This document shows positions 1 through 8,696 of a stretch of DNA of 64,000 nucleotides, piece by piece. Location of the stretch: positions 1 to 64,000 of the forward strand of contig NZ_CP025016.1 in the NCBI RefSeq assembly GCF_002953715.1, in the 5' to 3' direction. This DNA comes from Rhizobium leguminosarum (GTDB taxonomy: Bacteria > Pseudomonadota > Alphaproteobacteria > Rhizobiales > Rhizobiaceae). A program made the translations under genes and the position numbers. Under the pieces are notes generated by a model, which saw only the letters and a list, made by a program, of their open reading frames with translations, searched no databases and was not told the DNA's origin. The number at the start of each line of letters is the position of its first letter. The stretch's first letter is position 1.

Positions 1-1218
1 ATGGATCAGATGACGACACGCAAGCAAACGAGCGAATCCTCCGCTGCGAAGATTACACGCCAATCGCAGATGTTGTCAGCGCAATTGCAGTCTCTCAGGA
101 CGCATATGTATCCGCCGGAGGCGATGAAGTCGTTGCGCACGTTCACATCGCGCGACGTTGCGAGCATGCTCGGGATTGCGGAATCGACACTTCGCCAGAT
201 GTCGTTGGACGGCGAAGGGGCGATGCCGGAGCGGCTGGAGAACGGCCGCAGGAGCTACACGCTCGCGCAGGTCAATGAGCTTCGCCGATACCTTGCCGTG
301 AAGCGCCCTTTGGAAGCTTTGGATTTCTTGCCGCGCCGACGTCCTGGCGAGAAGTTGCAGGTTATCGCGGTTGCAAACTTCAAGGGCGGATCTGCCAAAA
401 CGACGACGACCGTTCATCTCGCCCACTATCTCGCGCTGGTCGGTTTGCGCGTGCTCGCAATCGATCTCGACCCCCAGGCATCCTTGTCGGCCATGTTTGG
501 CTATCAGCCCGAGTTCGATGTCAGCGACAACGAGACGATATATGCGGCCATTCGCTATGACGATGACAACCGCAGGCCGATGCGCGACATCATTCGCAAT
601 ACCTATTTTGACGGCATTGATCTCATACCGGGCAACCTTGAGCTCATGGAATACGAGCATGAGACGCCGCAGGCGATTGCAAGCGGTGGCGGCCGCGGCG
701 ACGGGATCTTCTTCCGGCGGCTCGGCGCCGTCATAAACAGCGTCGCCGAAGACTATGATGTCGTGGTGATCGATGCGCCGCCGCAACTGGGCTATCTTAC
801 CCTGGGCGCGCTTTGTGCAGCGACCTCTCTGCTGATTACCGTTCATCCGGCGATGATCGACGTTGCCAGCATGAACCAGTTCCTGGCGATGATGAGCGAC
901 GTCATGCACGTTATCGAGGAGCGTGGCGGTATTCTGGAACACGATTTCATCCGATATGTCATCACTAGGCATAATCCAAACGACGTCCCTCAGGTGAATG
1001 TCGTCGCGCTTCTGCGCTCGCTGTTTGGCGAGGACGTGCTGGCGCCCGCGGTGGTGGACACGACTGCAATCGCCAGCGCCGGGCTGGAGAAGAAGAGCCT
1101 TTACGAAATGGCGCGTGGCTCTGTCGGTCGCGACACGCTCACGCGCGCCTTGGATTCCGTCGACGCTGTCAATCTCGAGATCTTCAACCACATCAAATCG
1201 GTATGGGGGCGGTCATGA
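1..1218 (+). CDS. repA: RepA, ParA-type partitioning ATPase of repABC replicon
   Basis: A 405-residue ParA-family ATPase that segregates the plasmid with RepB and, in this family, represses the repABC operon. An N-terminal winged-helix-like part (about residues 44-95) precedes the ATPase domain. The deviant Walker A motif KGGSAKT lies at residues 128-134, DLDPQAS at 155-161 and the DAPPQLG Walker B region at 258-264. The length is normal for RepA. The window starts on its ATG, so the operon promoter and any earlier in-frame start are outside view. Its stop overlaps the repB start as ATGA, indicating translational coupling. Assignment is secure because repB and repC follow in the canonical order. 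Confidence 0.96.
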   Translation: MDQMTTRKQTSESSAAKITRQSQMLSAQLQSLRTHMYPPEAMKSLRTFTSRDVASMLGIAESTLRQMSLDGEGAMPERLENGRRSYTLAQVNELRRYLAVKRPLEALDFLPRRRPGEKLQVIAVANFKGGSAKTTTTVHLAHYLALVGLRVLAIDLDPQASLSAMFGYQPEFDVSDNETIYAAIRYDDDNRRPMRDIIRNTYFDGIDLIPGNLELMEYEHETPQAIASGGGRGDGIFFRRLGAVINSVAEDYDVVVIDAPPQLGYLTLGALCAATSLLITVHPAMIDVASMNQFLAMMSDVMHVIEERGGILEHDFIRYVITRHNPNDVPQVNVVALLRSLFGEDVLAPAVVDTTAIASAGLEKKSLYEMARGSVGRDTLTRALDSVDAVNLEIFNHIKSVWGRS

Positions 1219-2243
1219 CCAACGCCAAAGAACGCTCCAATCGGATGAAAAGTCTTTTTGGAAATGTCGATTCCGCTGAGCTGGCCAAGCAGATCTCCGC
1301 CGGGCCTAGTGTGAAAGTGGGATCTGGAGCCGTCAAGTCAATGGACCGGGCCTTTGTCGCCGTGGAAGAGGAGAACGAACGCCTTCGTGAGCAACTGAGC
1401 GGTTCTGAAACAATCGTCGAAATTGACTCTGCCCTCGTCGTTCCCTCCTTTGTCAGGGACCGCCTCGATATCGAGGGCGAGCCGCAATTCCAGGCTTTCG
1501 TTGAGGGCATCCGCGAAAATGGCCAGAGGCTCCCCATCCTCGTTCGCCCCTCCCCCGACAGGCAAGGTTTCTTTCAGGTCGCTTACGGCCATAGGCGCCT
1601 GCGAGCCTGCCAGATCCTTGAACGGCCGGTAAAAGCGATCGTCCGCGACCTCTCCGACGATGAATTGGTGGTCGCGCAAGGTATCGAGAATACCGAACGC
1701 GCCAATCTCTCCTTCATCGAACAGGCGCTCTTTGCTGCGACCCTGAAGTCACGCGGTTTCCGCCGGGAGACGATCGCTGCCGCACTCGGCAGGGCAGACG
1801 GCAAGCTAACCTACATTTCGATGCTGATCGGAATCGCAGAACAGTTCCCGGCCGAACTGATCGGCAGAATTGGTTCGGCCCCTTCAATCGGCCGCCCGAA
1901 GTGGGAAAAGCTCGCCGCCCATTTCAAGGACGGTAGGGCTCCGGCCGCAGCCCAGCTTATCATTGATCAAGTGACGTCGACGAGGGCATGGGTTGCGTCC
2001 CCAAGCGATCAGCGCTTCGCTGCGCTGATGAACGCCCTGGAACACAAGGCAGCCAGCGGAGATCGCGGCGAAGAGATCGAGGTCGGTGGCGGCGCGGTGA
2101 TTACCGCAAAATCCTCGCGTTCCTCAACGCTCATTACAATTCCGGAAAGCAAGATGCCAGGCCTGTCAGCCTGGCTCATCGAAAAGCTTCCGGCACTGGT
2201 GGACGAGTACCGGCAACAAAACGGGGAGACGCCGATGCGGTAG
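1215..2243 (+). CDS. repB: RepB, ParB-type centromere-binding protein
   Basis: ParB-family protein that binds parS sites and works with RepA in segregation. I chose the ATG at 1215, four bases inside repA (ATGA), because it gives the typical RepB N-terminus MTNAKERSNRMKSLFG. A further ATG at 1203 would add four residues. The product is 342 residues. The ParB/Srx fold is visible with the GHRR box at about residues 125-128, followed by QGIENTERANLSF at about 155-167 and a helix-turn-helix region after it. Length and motifs are normal. It is co-transcribed with repA and probably with repC across the counter-transcribed RNA. Confidence 0.95.
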   Translation: MTNAKERSNRMKSLFGNVDSAELAKQISAGPSVKVGSGAVKSMDRAFVAVEEENERLREQLSGSETIVEIDSALVVPSFVRDRLDIEGEPQFQAFVEGIRENGQRLPILVRPSPDRQGFFQVAYGHRRLRACQILERPVKAIVRDLSDDELVVAQGIENTERANLSFIEQALFAATLKSRGFRRETIAAALGRADGKLTYISMLIGIAEQFPAELIGRIGSAPSIGRPKWEKLAAHFKDGRAPAAAQLIIDQVTSTRAWVASPSDQRFAALMNALEHKAASGDRGEEIEVGGGAVITAKSSRSSTLITIPESKMPGLSAWLIEKLPALVDEYRQQNGETPMR

Positions 2244-2253
2244 GCTGGTTCAG

Positions 2254-2291
2254 AAATAGGAAAGGGCTCACCGACGGCAATCGGCGAACCC
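2254..2291 (-). terminator. Intrinsic terminator of the repB-repC antisense RNA
   Basis: On the minus strand an 11-bp stem (2291-2281 paired with 2274-2264, including two G-U pairs) closes a six-base loop and is followed by TTTCCTATTT. This is the form of a Rho-independent terminator for a leftward transcript. The same inverted repeat in the repB-repC messenger could also fold and affect repC translation. Confidence 0.7.
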
Positions 2292-2342
2292 TTAAAATCC
2301 TAGCCGACAGTACGAAAACGTCCCGTCGACATCAGCTCTAAC
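2258..2342 (-). ncRNA. Counter-transcribed RNA (incompatibility RNA) between repB and repC
   Basis: In repABC plasmids a small antisense RNA is encoded in the repB-repC gap on the opposite strand and limits RepC expression. Reading the minus strand, I find a promoter with -35 TTGATT (2377-2372), a 17-bp spacer and -10 TAGAAT (2354-2349), predicting a start near 2342. About 60 bases downstream is a strong intrinsic terminator (2264-2291 plus T-rich tail). The implied RNA is about 80 nt. Ends are inferred from these signals, not measured. Confidence 0.7.
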
Positions 2343-2383
2343 AAACTGATTCTATGACGGACCGCTGGCACAATCAACCCCTG

Positions 2384-2399
2384 CTTAACAGCTGGGAAC
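2384..2399. promoter_or_regulatory. Possible degenerate parS in the repB-repC gap
   Basis: Read on the minus strand the site is GTTCCCAGCTGTTAAG. It fits the 16-bp repABC parS pattern GTT-N4-GC-N4-AAC at all but one fixed position. It shares the AGCTG centre of the two palindromes downstream of repC. Position in this gap is known for some repABC plasmids. Low certainty. Confidence 0.3.
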
Positions 2400-2481
2400 G
2401 AAAAACTGTGCCCGTCTGCTGGCTTTCATCAACAAGAATCTCGATGGAGCCGCACGCCAAGGTGTTGCGGGCAGCTAGCCA

Positions 2482-3747
2482 ATGACAGAAGCAACGGCAA
2501 TCGCATCGTTCAGACGCGTCAGTCCGGCCATTCTCGCAAGCGCGCGTATGGCGATGGCCAACGACATACCGGATACCTCAAAGTCGGAGATCTCCCTCCT
2601 GCTGAAGAAGGCCGCGCCGATCCTTGGGATCGACGGCACCACCTATCATGTCCTGGACATTCTCCTTGGCCTCTCGCGCGGCGATGACTGGAAAGGAGCC
2701 GGCCGACCGATCGTTGCAATTTCGAACGCCAAGCTCGCCGAATACACGCTGCGCTCCGAGCGCACAGTTACGCGTTGCCTGCGCAGGATCGTTGAAGCTG
2801 GGATCGCCTCCTACCGTGACAGCCCGACTGGCCGGCGCTTCGTGTACCGCGACAATGACGGGATGGTTGCCAGCGGCTTCGGGCTCGATTTCACGCCCGC
2901 GCGCGTGCGGCTTACGGAGATCAAGGAGAGCGTTGACAACTATCAAAGGGAACTGAAGGCCACCCAGGATGCGCGTCGTGCGGTTACGCGGTTTTCCAGG
3001 GCAATAATCGATGCGTGCGAAGCGTTCCCCGAGAAGGCGGATAGCTGGAGGAGCGCTGCACAGGCGATCATCGAGACGGTGGCCGGCCGAGCCGAGCAGG
3101 CAAGCGAGCTCGAATCACTTCATGGTGAGGTTCTTGAATATGCCGAACACCGCTTCAATGAGCATAATATGTCATCCGCGGGTGACACTGGCGTCACCTC
3201 CATTATTAATACAACCCCTAAAAACCTTTCTGAAAGTAATGAACGGACTCACTCTGCCGAGCGAGACATCAAACTAACTGACGACGGCTCCACCGTCGCA
3301 ATGGCTTATGAAAATAAGCCTGGGGCGGCGGTTGGAGACATGCAATCCCGATTGCGGCATGCGGAAAAGGCTGTCGGTGATATCCAGGGTGCCGTTCTAG
3401 CTGCGGTGCCGGTTGGCTTGCTGCAGGTTGGCTGCCGTGCGGCGCAGGAATGTGTCAGCGTGGAGTTTGACGGATGGTCCGATGTTGTCGGCGCGGCCGA
3501 AATGATGCGACGCATGATCGGTCTGTCGGAGGCTGCATGGGTTGACGGTGTAGGGAGGGTCGGCCGCTACGCTGCGTCGGCCATCTTGGCGACCGTGCTC
3601 GAAAAATCCTTGCGTGACCCGGAGCTGATTGCAAAGCCGGGGGGCTATTTCCGTGCAATGGTCGACCGGGCGGTCGATGGAAGTCTTCACCTTTCAAAAA
3701 GCCTTTACGGTCTTGCCGAAAGCGGGATGAACACACGGGATGGATAG
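2482..3747 (+). CDS. repC: RepC replication initiator
   Basis: RepC is the initiator of repABC replicons and in this family the origin usually lies within the gene itself. The 421-residue product has the characteristic N-terminal winged-helix DNA-binding part, with ILGIDGTTYHVLDILLGLSR near residues 48-67 and LRSERTVTRCLRRIVEAGI near 92-110. A longer, less conserved C-terminal domain follows. Length is normal. The ATG at 2482 lacks a strong Shine-Dalgarno sequence, consistent with the low, RNA-controlled expression expected. A parS-like palindrome starts 8 bp after the stop codon. Confidence 0.95.
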   Translation: MTEATAIASFRRVSPAILASARMAMANDIPDTSKSEISLLLKKAAPILGIDGTTYHVLDILLGLSRGDDWKGAGRPIVAISNAKLAEYTLRSERTVTRCLRRIVEAGIASYRDSPTGRRFVYRDNDGMVASGFGLDFTPARVRLTEIKESVDNYQRELKATQDARRAVTRFSRAIIDACEAFPEKADSWRSAAQAIIETVAGRAEQASELESLHGEVLEYAEHRFNEHNMSSAGDTGVTSIINTTPKNLSESNERTHSAERDIKLTDDGSTVAMAYENKPGAAVGDMQSRLRHAEKAVGDIQGAVLAAVPVGLLQVGCRAAQECVSVEFDGWSDVVGAAEMMRRMIGLSEAAWVDGVGRVGRYAASAILATVLEKSLRDPELIAKPGGYFRAMVDRAVDGSLHLSKSLYGLAESGMNTRDG

Positions 3748-3755
3748 GCGAAAAG

Positions 3756-3769
3756 GTAACAGCTGTTAC
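3756..3769. promoter_or_regulatory. parS-like palindrome immediately after repC
   Basis: GTAACAGCTGTTAC is a perfect 14-bp palindrome starting 8 bp beyond the repC stop. The identical core recurs at 4690-4703. Its GC centre and 14-16 bp size match RepB-binding parS sites of repABC plasmids, although the outer bases (GGT/ACC at the second copy) differ from the commonest GTT/AAC form. Confidence 0.65.
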
Positions 3770-4683
3770 TCAGCCCGTGGGCTTGCGGAATGGATTGATC
3801 GCGACGAGGTTTGCGTTGAAGCCGTGACAGGAACGGATTGATTTCACGCCCGAGGCCTCGCTATCTGGGGACGGATGTACGGCAATGGGCGGGCGCATCC
3901 AGATGGAGTCGGTTCGCCGAGTATTCGTTAGCGCCCGCCGTCGATGCAGCCATATTCCATCTGGCTTCCGCGACGAGACGGCGAGGGCGGACAACTGCCC
4001 TGAGGTCCCTGCCGACAGAGCTGTGGCCGAGTGGCCCCATTCCTCGTGTCCACTGAAGGGACCCTGCTTGGCTGCCGATCTTGGACACCCTCCGATGTGA
4101 ATGTGTCGCCGTTGATTGTTCAGCATCGATGACGAAGTCAGCGCCGACGGTTCTGGCGTTTGCGATCTCGCTCCCTGTCTCCGTGCTACATACCTTTTAA
4201 GCAGTGAAGCTTTCCGAGTCCTTGGAGCCACTCGGCTCGAAGAAAAACATGGGTGTTGGAGGGCATGGATGAATTCGAAAAGGCGGGAGGTGTCGATGGC
4301 ATTGGGTAGGACCCGAGCGCATAGGCATCGATGCTGCTGCGCGGCTCCCGTGTTCGGGCATTTCGGCCCACTGATTGGAATCGCTTCACGCGGGATTCGA
4401 CCAACTTTGCCGGGAGTTGAGGGCACGCCAGGGATGGACGTTGTGATGACAGAGAGTGAGATGGAGAGTGGTAAAGAAGGAGGTCTCCGAATCTTCATTC
4501 GCGAACCCATGCCTCCTGTTTCGACCCGCTTGTGGCCCGTCCGAGGATCATTGTGCTTTGCTGCCTAAAGCGACCGAGCGGGACGGGGCAGGGTCCGGTC
4601 GACACCCCATTTCGCGGGGCTATCAACGCCAAGATATTTGTCGCTCGCGTTGGACGAACTGGGCGATCTTAATACGAGGGACT
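3770..4683. other. Region downstream of repC with no convincing gene
   Basis: About 0.9 kb between the two parS-like palindromes. Open frames exist on both strands, the longest at 3770-4510 minus, but they lack recognisable domains and read like low-complexity Ser/Arg/Pro-rich shadows. I see no gene to support here. It may be part of the partition or stability region. Confidence 0.4.
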
Positions 4684-4709
4684 CGAAAGGTAACAGCTGT
4701 TACCTTTCG
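4684..4709. promoter_or_regulatory. 26-bp perfect palindrome, strong parS candidate
   Basis: A perfect 26-bp inverted repeat without loop, centred on AGCT. Its inner 14 bp GTAACAGCTGTTAC are identical to the site just after repC. There is no poly-T tail and no flanking gene end, so a terminator is unlikely. Best read as the main RepB centromere site. Confidence 0.7.
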
Positions 4710-5161
4710 GGTGGAGCGTGCCGATAAGGATGTGACCCCTCTCCTCATTCAAAAGGCTCAATCACCAAAAGCGACACAGCTTCCGGGGACGTCGGACGCT
4801 GCGGGTAGGTGCCGACCGGTCTGACGTTCAGGGCGTGAGGGACGTGGAAGTATCCGGCGCAGGGCGGCAAAATCGGCGTCACTGGTGACGTCGACGCGAT
4901 GGCGTACCGCGCACTTGATGCCTGGAGTGGTGACAGCGAGAATGACTTGTGGCGTTCTTTTCGTTATCTAAGCTGTTCGCCAGCCCGAGCGACAGAGGGG
5001 TAGGACTGTCGAATTAGGGGGAGATCGATGCGAAGATGCAGATGGGCGCGGGAAGTGGTCGCACTGACAGGACGCACATCGCGCCTGGAATCTCCTGGCG
5101 CAGGTAAGTCACCTGCCCCGCCCCACGCTATGAGTTAAACGAAGATGACTGGGAGCAATCA
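4710..5161. other. Intergenic stretch before the DUF2277 gene
   Basis: No supported gene. A short inverted repeat GTCAC-TG-GTGAC occurs at 4878-4889. Nothing else is recognised. Confidence 0.4.
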
Positions 5162-5428
5162 ATGTGCAGAAACATAAAACCGCTGTTCAATTTCGATCCG
5201 CCGGCGACCGATCAGGAAATACGTGATGCGGCATTACAGTTCGTGCGAAAGCTGAGTGGAACGACGAAGCCGTCGAAACGCAATGAGGCAGCGTTCGAAC
5301 ACGCAATCGATTCAATCACGGCATGCGCGCGCGAACTGCTCGATTCGCTCGAGACTTCACATCCGCCGCACAACCGCGAGGAAGAAGCTGCAAAAGCGCG
5401 CGCAAGGAACCTGACCCGGTTTGCATGA
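5162..5428 (+). CDS. DUF2277 family small protein
   Basis: An 88-residue protein beginning MCRNIKPLFNFDPPAT and containing RDAALQFVRKLSGTTKPS. This matches the DUF2277 family of small conserved alphaproteobacterial and actinobacterial proteins, whose function is unknown. Full length for the family. The charged C-terminus (EEEAAKARARNLTRF) is also typical. It stands alone between the parS region and the decayed Fic gene and is the only intact gene in that stretch. Confidence 0.85.
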   Translation: MCRNIKPLFNFDPPATDQEIRDAALQFVRKLSGTTKPSKRNEAAFEHAIDSITACARELLDSLETSHPPHNREEEAAKARARNLTRFA

Positions 5429-5523
5429 CTTTGCAGGCCATCGTGGCGCGGTCAGCTGGTTCGGCCTTTTCGGTCCTTTGTCCAAAAGGGACGCGGCTGT
5501 TGGCGGCAATCTCGTTTGCTTAA

Positions 5524-6621
5524 TCAGGGCAGATTTAGCGCATGACGAGCCTGCCGGCGCAGGTACGCGTGAGCGCATCTTTTACCACCAAATCATGAAG
5601 ATTGCGCGTCGCTGTCGCGCGCGAGGTCCGCGGCATCGAAATGTAATTCTCAGCGCTTAGCCCCGCCTTTAACCCCCCAGGGCCCTCTCGAACATACGAG
5701 CGATGGCCTTCTCCTGGCGATCGTTGAATTGCCCGCGAAACCGGTCATAGAATTGCGCCTTGCTGATATAGAAGGCCCCCCGCATCACGGTGGTCTGTTG
5801 CGCCTTAGGGATGGTTCCCGCAAAATACACCAGCCACTCGGTGATATCGAGCGTGCGTTGATGCCGTTCGAGCTGATCGTAATAGGCTTTCCGGCCATGC
5901 TCGATTGTGTAGGCAAACGCAATCAGCCTCGGTTGTCCAATATTTTGGGCAAGCGATTTTTTCCGCAAGTGCTCGGCCAAGCCTGCCATTCCCACCTTCA
6001 AACGGATGGACGCTTTCGAAATACAAATGGCCTATGCCAGCACGAGTAGGAGCGGGCAGGGGGAGTTCACCGTGTGGCGCCGATTTGTTGAACCACTCGG
6101 TGTAGGTCGCCATTTCCGCCGGGACCTGCCTTGATGGTAGGGCTTCATAGCGGACGGTCGGATTGTCCAGACGGCGGACACAATCTGCATGGGATCTTCA
6201 TGCGTCCGGTATGCGCCGATCGCTCCAATATGGCGATTGGCTGTCATCAGCATGCCGTTTCATCGAAACAGGGTTTCGCCATTGAGCGGGGCCGACCAAG
6301 TGTCGTGCACATCGCGACCATCATTTCCGCGATGCCGCGCTCTTACGGCTTTGACGGCCGATTGTCGGCATCGAGGCCAAACTGGCGGCGCACGAGGATT
6401 GCCCATTCAATTGAGCAAGCGTTTGCCCTCGATCTCGGAGGTTTTCACTGCCCTGTCGCTTAAAAGCTCAATACGAAGCAGATTGCGTCCTCATAACGCA
6501 CATGACGAACTGCTGCAGTCACTTCCCTCGATGACAGGAGGAATCGGCTTTCGAGTGGATCGAGCGGCGCATCATCATACATGAAATCCGGCCAGCCTTG
6601 CTTCGTCCGCTTCCATTCCAT
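5524..6621 (-). pseudogene. Fic/DOC family protein, decayed by several frameshifts
   Basis: Conceptual translation in shifting frames recovers a whole Fic protein of about 366 codons. The N-terminal DUF4172-like start (MEWKRTKQGWPDFMYD) begins at 6621. Then come LRIELLSDRAVKTSEIEG, NGMLMTANRHIGAIGAYRT and EDPMQIVSA. The Fic motif HPFEGGNGRLGRALAEK sits near 5,980-6,030, and the C-terminal winged-helix segment (SRATATRNLHDLVVKDALTR) near 5,560-5,620. Frame changes are needed near 6485, in the segment just after SEIEG, between EDPMQIVSA and the segment leading to MATYTEWFN, inside the Fic domain, and near 5685. Intact Fic proteins are usually AMP transferases. This copy cannot make a full product. 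Confidence 0.85.
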
Positions 6622-6664
6622 GAGTAATAGGCGCCCTTTTTATAACTCCCGATAATCCATTGCG

Positions 6665-6695
6665 ATGAGTGATAGAAATGAATTCTATCGCTCAT
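6665..6695. promoter_or_regulatory. 31-bp inverted repeat upstream of the Fic pseudogene
   Basis: Arms of 13 bp (ATGAGTGATAGAA and TTCTATCGCTCAT, one mismatch) flank a 5-bp spacer. It lies 44 bp upstream of the former Fic start, with a TATAAA -10-like box between, on the minus strand. Probably an operator left from the Fic locus. A recombination site for the neighbouring recombinase is an alternative. Confidence 0.45.
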
Positions 6696-6820
6696 GTGAT
6701 GGATCGAAGGCTGTCGCGGAGGCCCGGAGAGCACCTTGAAAAGCTAGAATCGACTATATCCAAAGGGCAAAACCCCAATATGTCGCCAATCAAACTTAGG
6801 ACCTTGTCACGACTGGGCTC

Positions 6821-7738
6821 TCATAAGCGTATGAGCCCGAAGCGGCGCGCTTCGTCCAACAGTGCTCTCACTGAAGACGGCTGCCATTTCCGGCCGCCAC
6901 GCGGCGGTCGCTCATGCATCTGGTCCAACTGCGCAGCAATTTCTCGAAGCGATAGGTCGGGATCGGCGATCGCGATCGCGGCGACCAGCTTCATCAGATT
7001 GTCCTCCGGCGGCCGGCGAGGAGAGCGGGCGAGCAGTTCTGGCTCGGCAAGCTTTTCGCGTACTATCCGGTGAACTGCCCGGCGCAAGCGTTCGACCGTC
7101 CAGCTGTGGCCTTTGCGATTAAGGATGAGCACGACATTCTCCCAACTATGTTGCGGTCGCAGCTTGCGAACGGTCGGTAACCATGTCTGCGCCGATGAGA
7201 TCAGTTCGTCCAGATAAGCCCGATTGCGGGCGGCAGAGACAGCACGGATAGCTTCCGGTCGCCGCTCGCGAAGTCCTGGATTGCCGGCGAGCCGCCCCCG
7301 ATCCTTAGCCGCCAGCATGCCGGCTTTGGTTCGCTCCGCGATGAGTGCACGCTCGAGCTGGGCTACGGCACCCAGTACCTGCAGAGAAAACATGCCTTGC
7401 GGCGTCGAGGTATCAATTGGATCACGAAGGGACCGGAAGTGAACGCCCCTTTCCTCGAGGTCTTCGATGACAGCAAGCAAATGGCTAACGGAACGCGCTA
7501 GCCGATCCAGTCGGACGACAACGAGCACGTCGCCCGCGACAAGTTCGCGGAGAAGCTTCCTCAGGACGGGCCTCACCCTTGATGCCCCGGATCCTTGCTC
7601 CTGATGGATGCGATAGCAACCAGCCGCTCGCAACTCGTCCACCTGGGCGTCGTTGACCTGGTCTTCTGTCGACACGCGCGCGTATCCAATCAACCTCTGG
7701 GGCGCAGGACGGGGATTGGGGATTGCGGGTCTCGCCAT
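6821..7738 (-). CDS. Serine recombinase (resolvase/invertase family)
   Basis: A 305-residue small serine recombinase. The catalytic domain spans about residues 14-155. The nucleophile Ser is in IGYARVSTEDQ (about residue 23). The DVLVVVRLDRLARS segment and the long helix with LGAVAQLERALIAERTKAG (about 120-138) carry the usual conserved arginines. The C-terminal part (about 160-305) is longer than in Tn3 or Gin enzymes and contains LSLREIAAQLDQMHERPPRGG, a helix-turn-helix-like DNA-binding segment. No transposase is nearby. It sits in a decayed accessory stretch between the Fic and DUF262 remnants, so it is probably the survivor of a mobile element. Confidence 0.88.
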   Translation of the reverse strand: MARPAIPNPRPAPQRLIGYARVSTEDQVNDAQVDELRAAGCYRIHQEQGSGASRVRPVLRKLLRELVAGDVLVVVRLDRLARSVSHLLAVIEDLEERGVHFRSLRDPIDTSTPQGMFSLQVLGAVAQLERALIAERTKAGMLAAKDRGRLAGNPGLRERRPEAIRAVSAARNRAYLDELISSAQTWLPTVRKLRPQHSWENVVLILNRKGHSWTVERLRRAVHRIVREKLAEPELLARSPRRPPEDNLMKLVAAIAIADPDLSLREIAAQLDQMHERPPRGGRKWQPSSVRALLDEARRFGLIRL

Positions 7739-8243
7739 GGAACTCCAATGTCGTCTCTAGCAGCGGTTTGTACAGATAATGCATGCGTCAGTAAACGTTC
7801 CTTTGCAAGCGTGTTTTATGATCACAATGGAAGGTCGTACGGCGCAGAAACGAGGCCGGGACGCGCATCGGGTCGTCTTAGATCGAGAACGCGCGCTAGC
7901 GGCCTCCTGTCGGCGAAATGGCTCAAATCCGGGCATCTGGAGCAGGTTGGCCGCCACCTTCCCGTGACAGAGGGCTCTTTGACGCTAAAAGGCCGCCGCA
8001 ATACCGCTCAACCCAAGAACGGGCCGATGGAGTTGATCAGACAACGATCCTCTCGCCATCGAAAAGGAAGACTTATCGGAAGTGGAGGAACGAAATTATA
8101 ATTGCAGCCGTGGCGGAAACTAAGGTCGATATCGCTTCTGGTTAATAGCGTATTCACCATGTTTTCAATGCATTATGACCTGCTGAAATTGCCATCTCCA
8201 ACCTGCTACGAGGTAAGCGGGGCAGATAGGGTGGCCGTGTTGA
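7739..8243. other. Non-coding or degraded stretch upstream of the recombinase
   Basis: About 500 bp with no recognisable coding segment on either strand. It separates the recombinase from the DUF262 remnant. Nothing specific is seen. Confidence 0.4.
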
Positions 8244-8573
8244 GAAAATCAGCGTGCCTTTGCAGCTTATGGATTCAACACTCAGAATCTGCGGGCCGAG
8301 AGCTCAATTCTGCCGATTGCCTATTATCTCTACGCTCGGAAATTGGATGGCACCTATCTGCTCCAAGCCCAGTTCGCTTCGGATCGGGAGGCCATTCGCC
8401 TTTGGCTGATCCGCAGCGTCCTGAAGCCCCCAGGAATCTGGGGTAGCGGCCTCGATACGTTGCTGACTGCCCTTCGCGAGCGCATCTCCACCAATGCGCA
8501 TCACTGCGGCGGCCCGATAGCCTCTCAAGCGCTTCTTGCGCAAAAGGGTGAGCGGGAGATCGACTGCATGTGA
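8244..8573 (+). pseudogene. Remnant of a DUF262 (GmrSD-like) protein
   Basis: An open frame entered directly after a stop codon. It reads AAYGFNTQNLRAE, SSILPIAYYLYARKLDG, then DREAIRLWLIRSVLKPPGIWG and SGLDTLLTALRERI. The ILPIAYYLY and WLIRSxLxxGIWGSGLDTLL pattern is familiar from the C-terminal part of DUF262 proteins, which act in type IV restriction and anti-phage systems. There is no start codon, and the N-terminal nuclease/NTPase part and normal C-terminus are missing. This is a fragment. The family assignment is from memory. Confidence 0.5.
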
Positions 8574-8696
8574 CTCGCTGTCAAAGATAAACGCCTCGAC
8601 CCCGGCGCTAATCTCATCAACCATATAGTCACCCCCGGTCTGCTCGCCTCGATAATGGCGATGAACGAAGGGCAGAAAGTCGAGCCATCAAAGACT

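Noticed and set aside
76-1191. Long open frame on minus (371 codons) opposite repA
   Set aside because: It is antisense to a well-supported repA and shows no recognisable domain; GC-rich DNA gives such shadows.
3770-4510. 246-codon open frame on minus downstream of repC
   Set aside because: Ser/Arg/Pro-rich with no domain or ribosome site, and competing frames lie on plus; not supported as a gene.
4684-4709. Reading the 26-bp palindrome as a transcription terminator
   Set aside because: It has no loop and no T-tract, and its core matches the site after repC, so a protein-binding site is more likely.
4116-4824. Two overlapping plus-strand frames of 150 and 122 codons
   Set aside because: No family resemblance, and one runs through the 26-bp palindrome; treated as non-coding.
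8304-8624. 106-codon frame on minus
   Set aside because: It is opposite the plus-strand DUF262-like reading, which has recognisable motifs.
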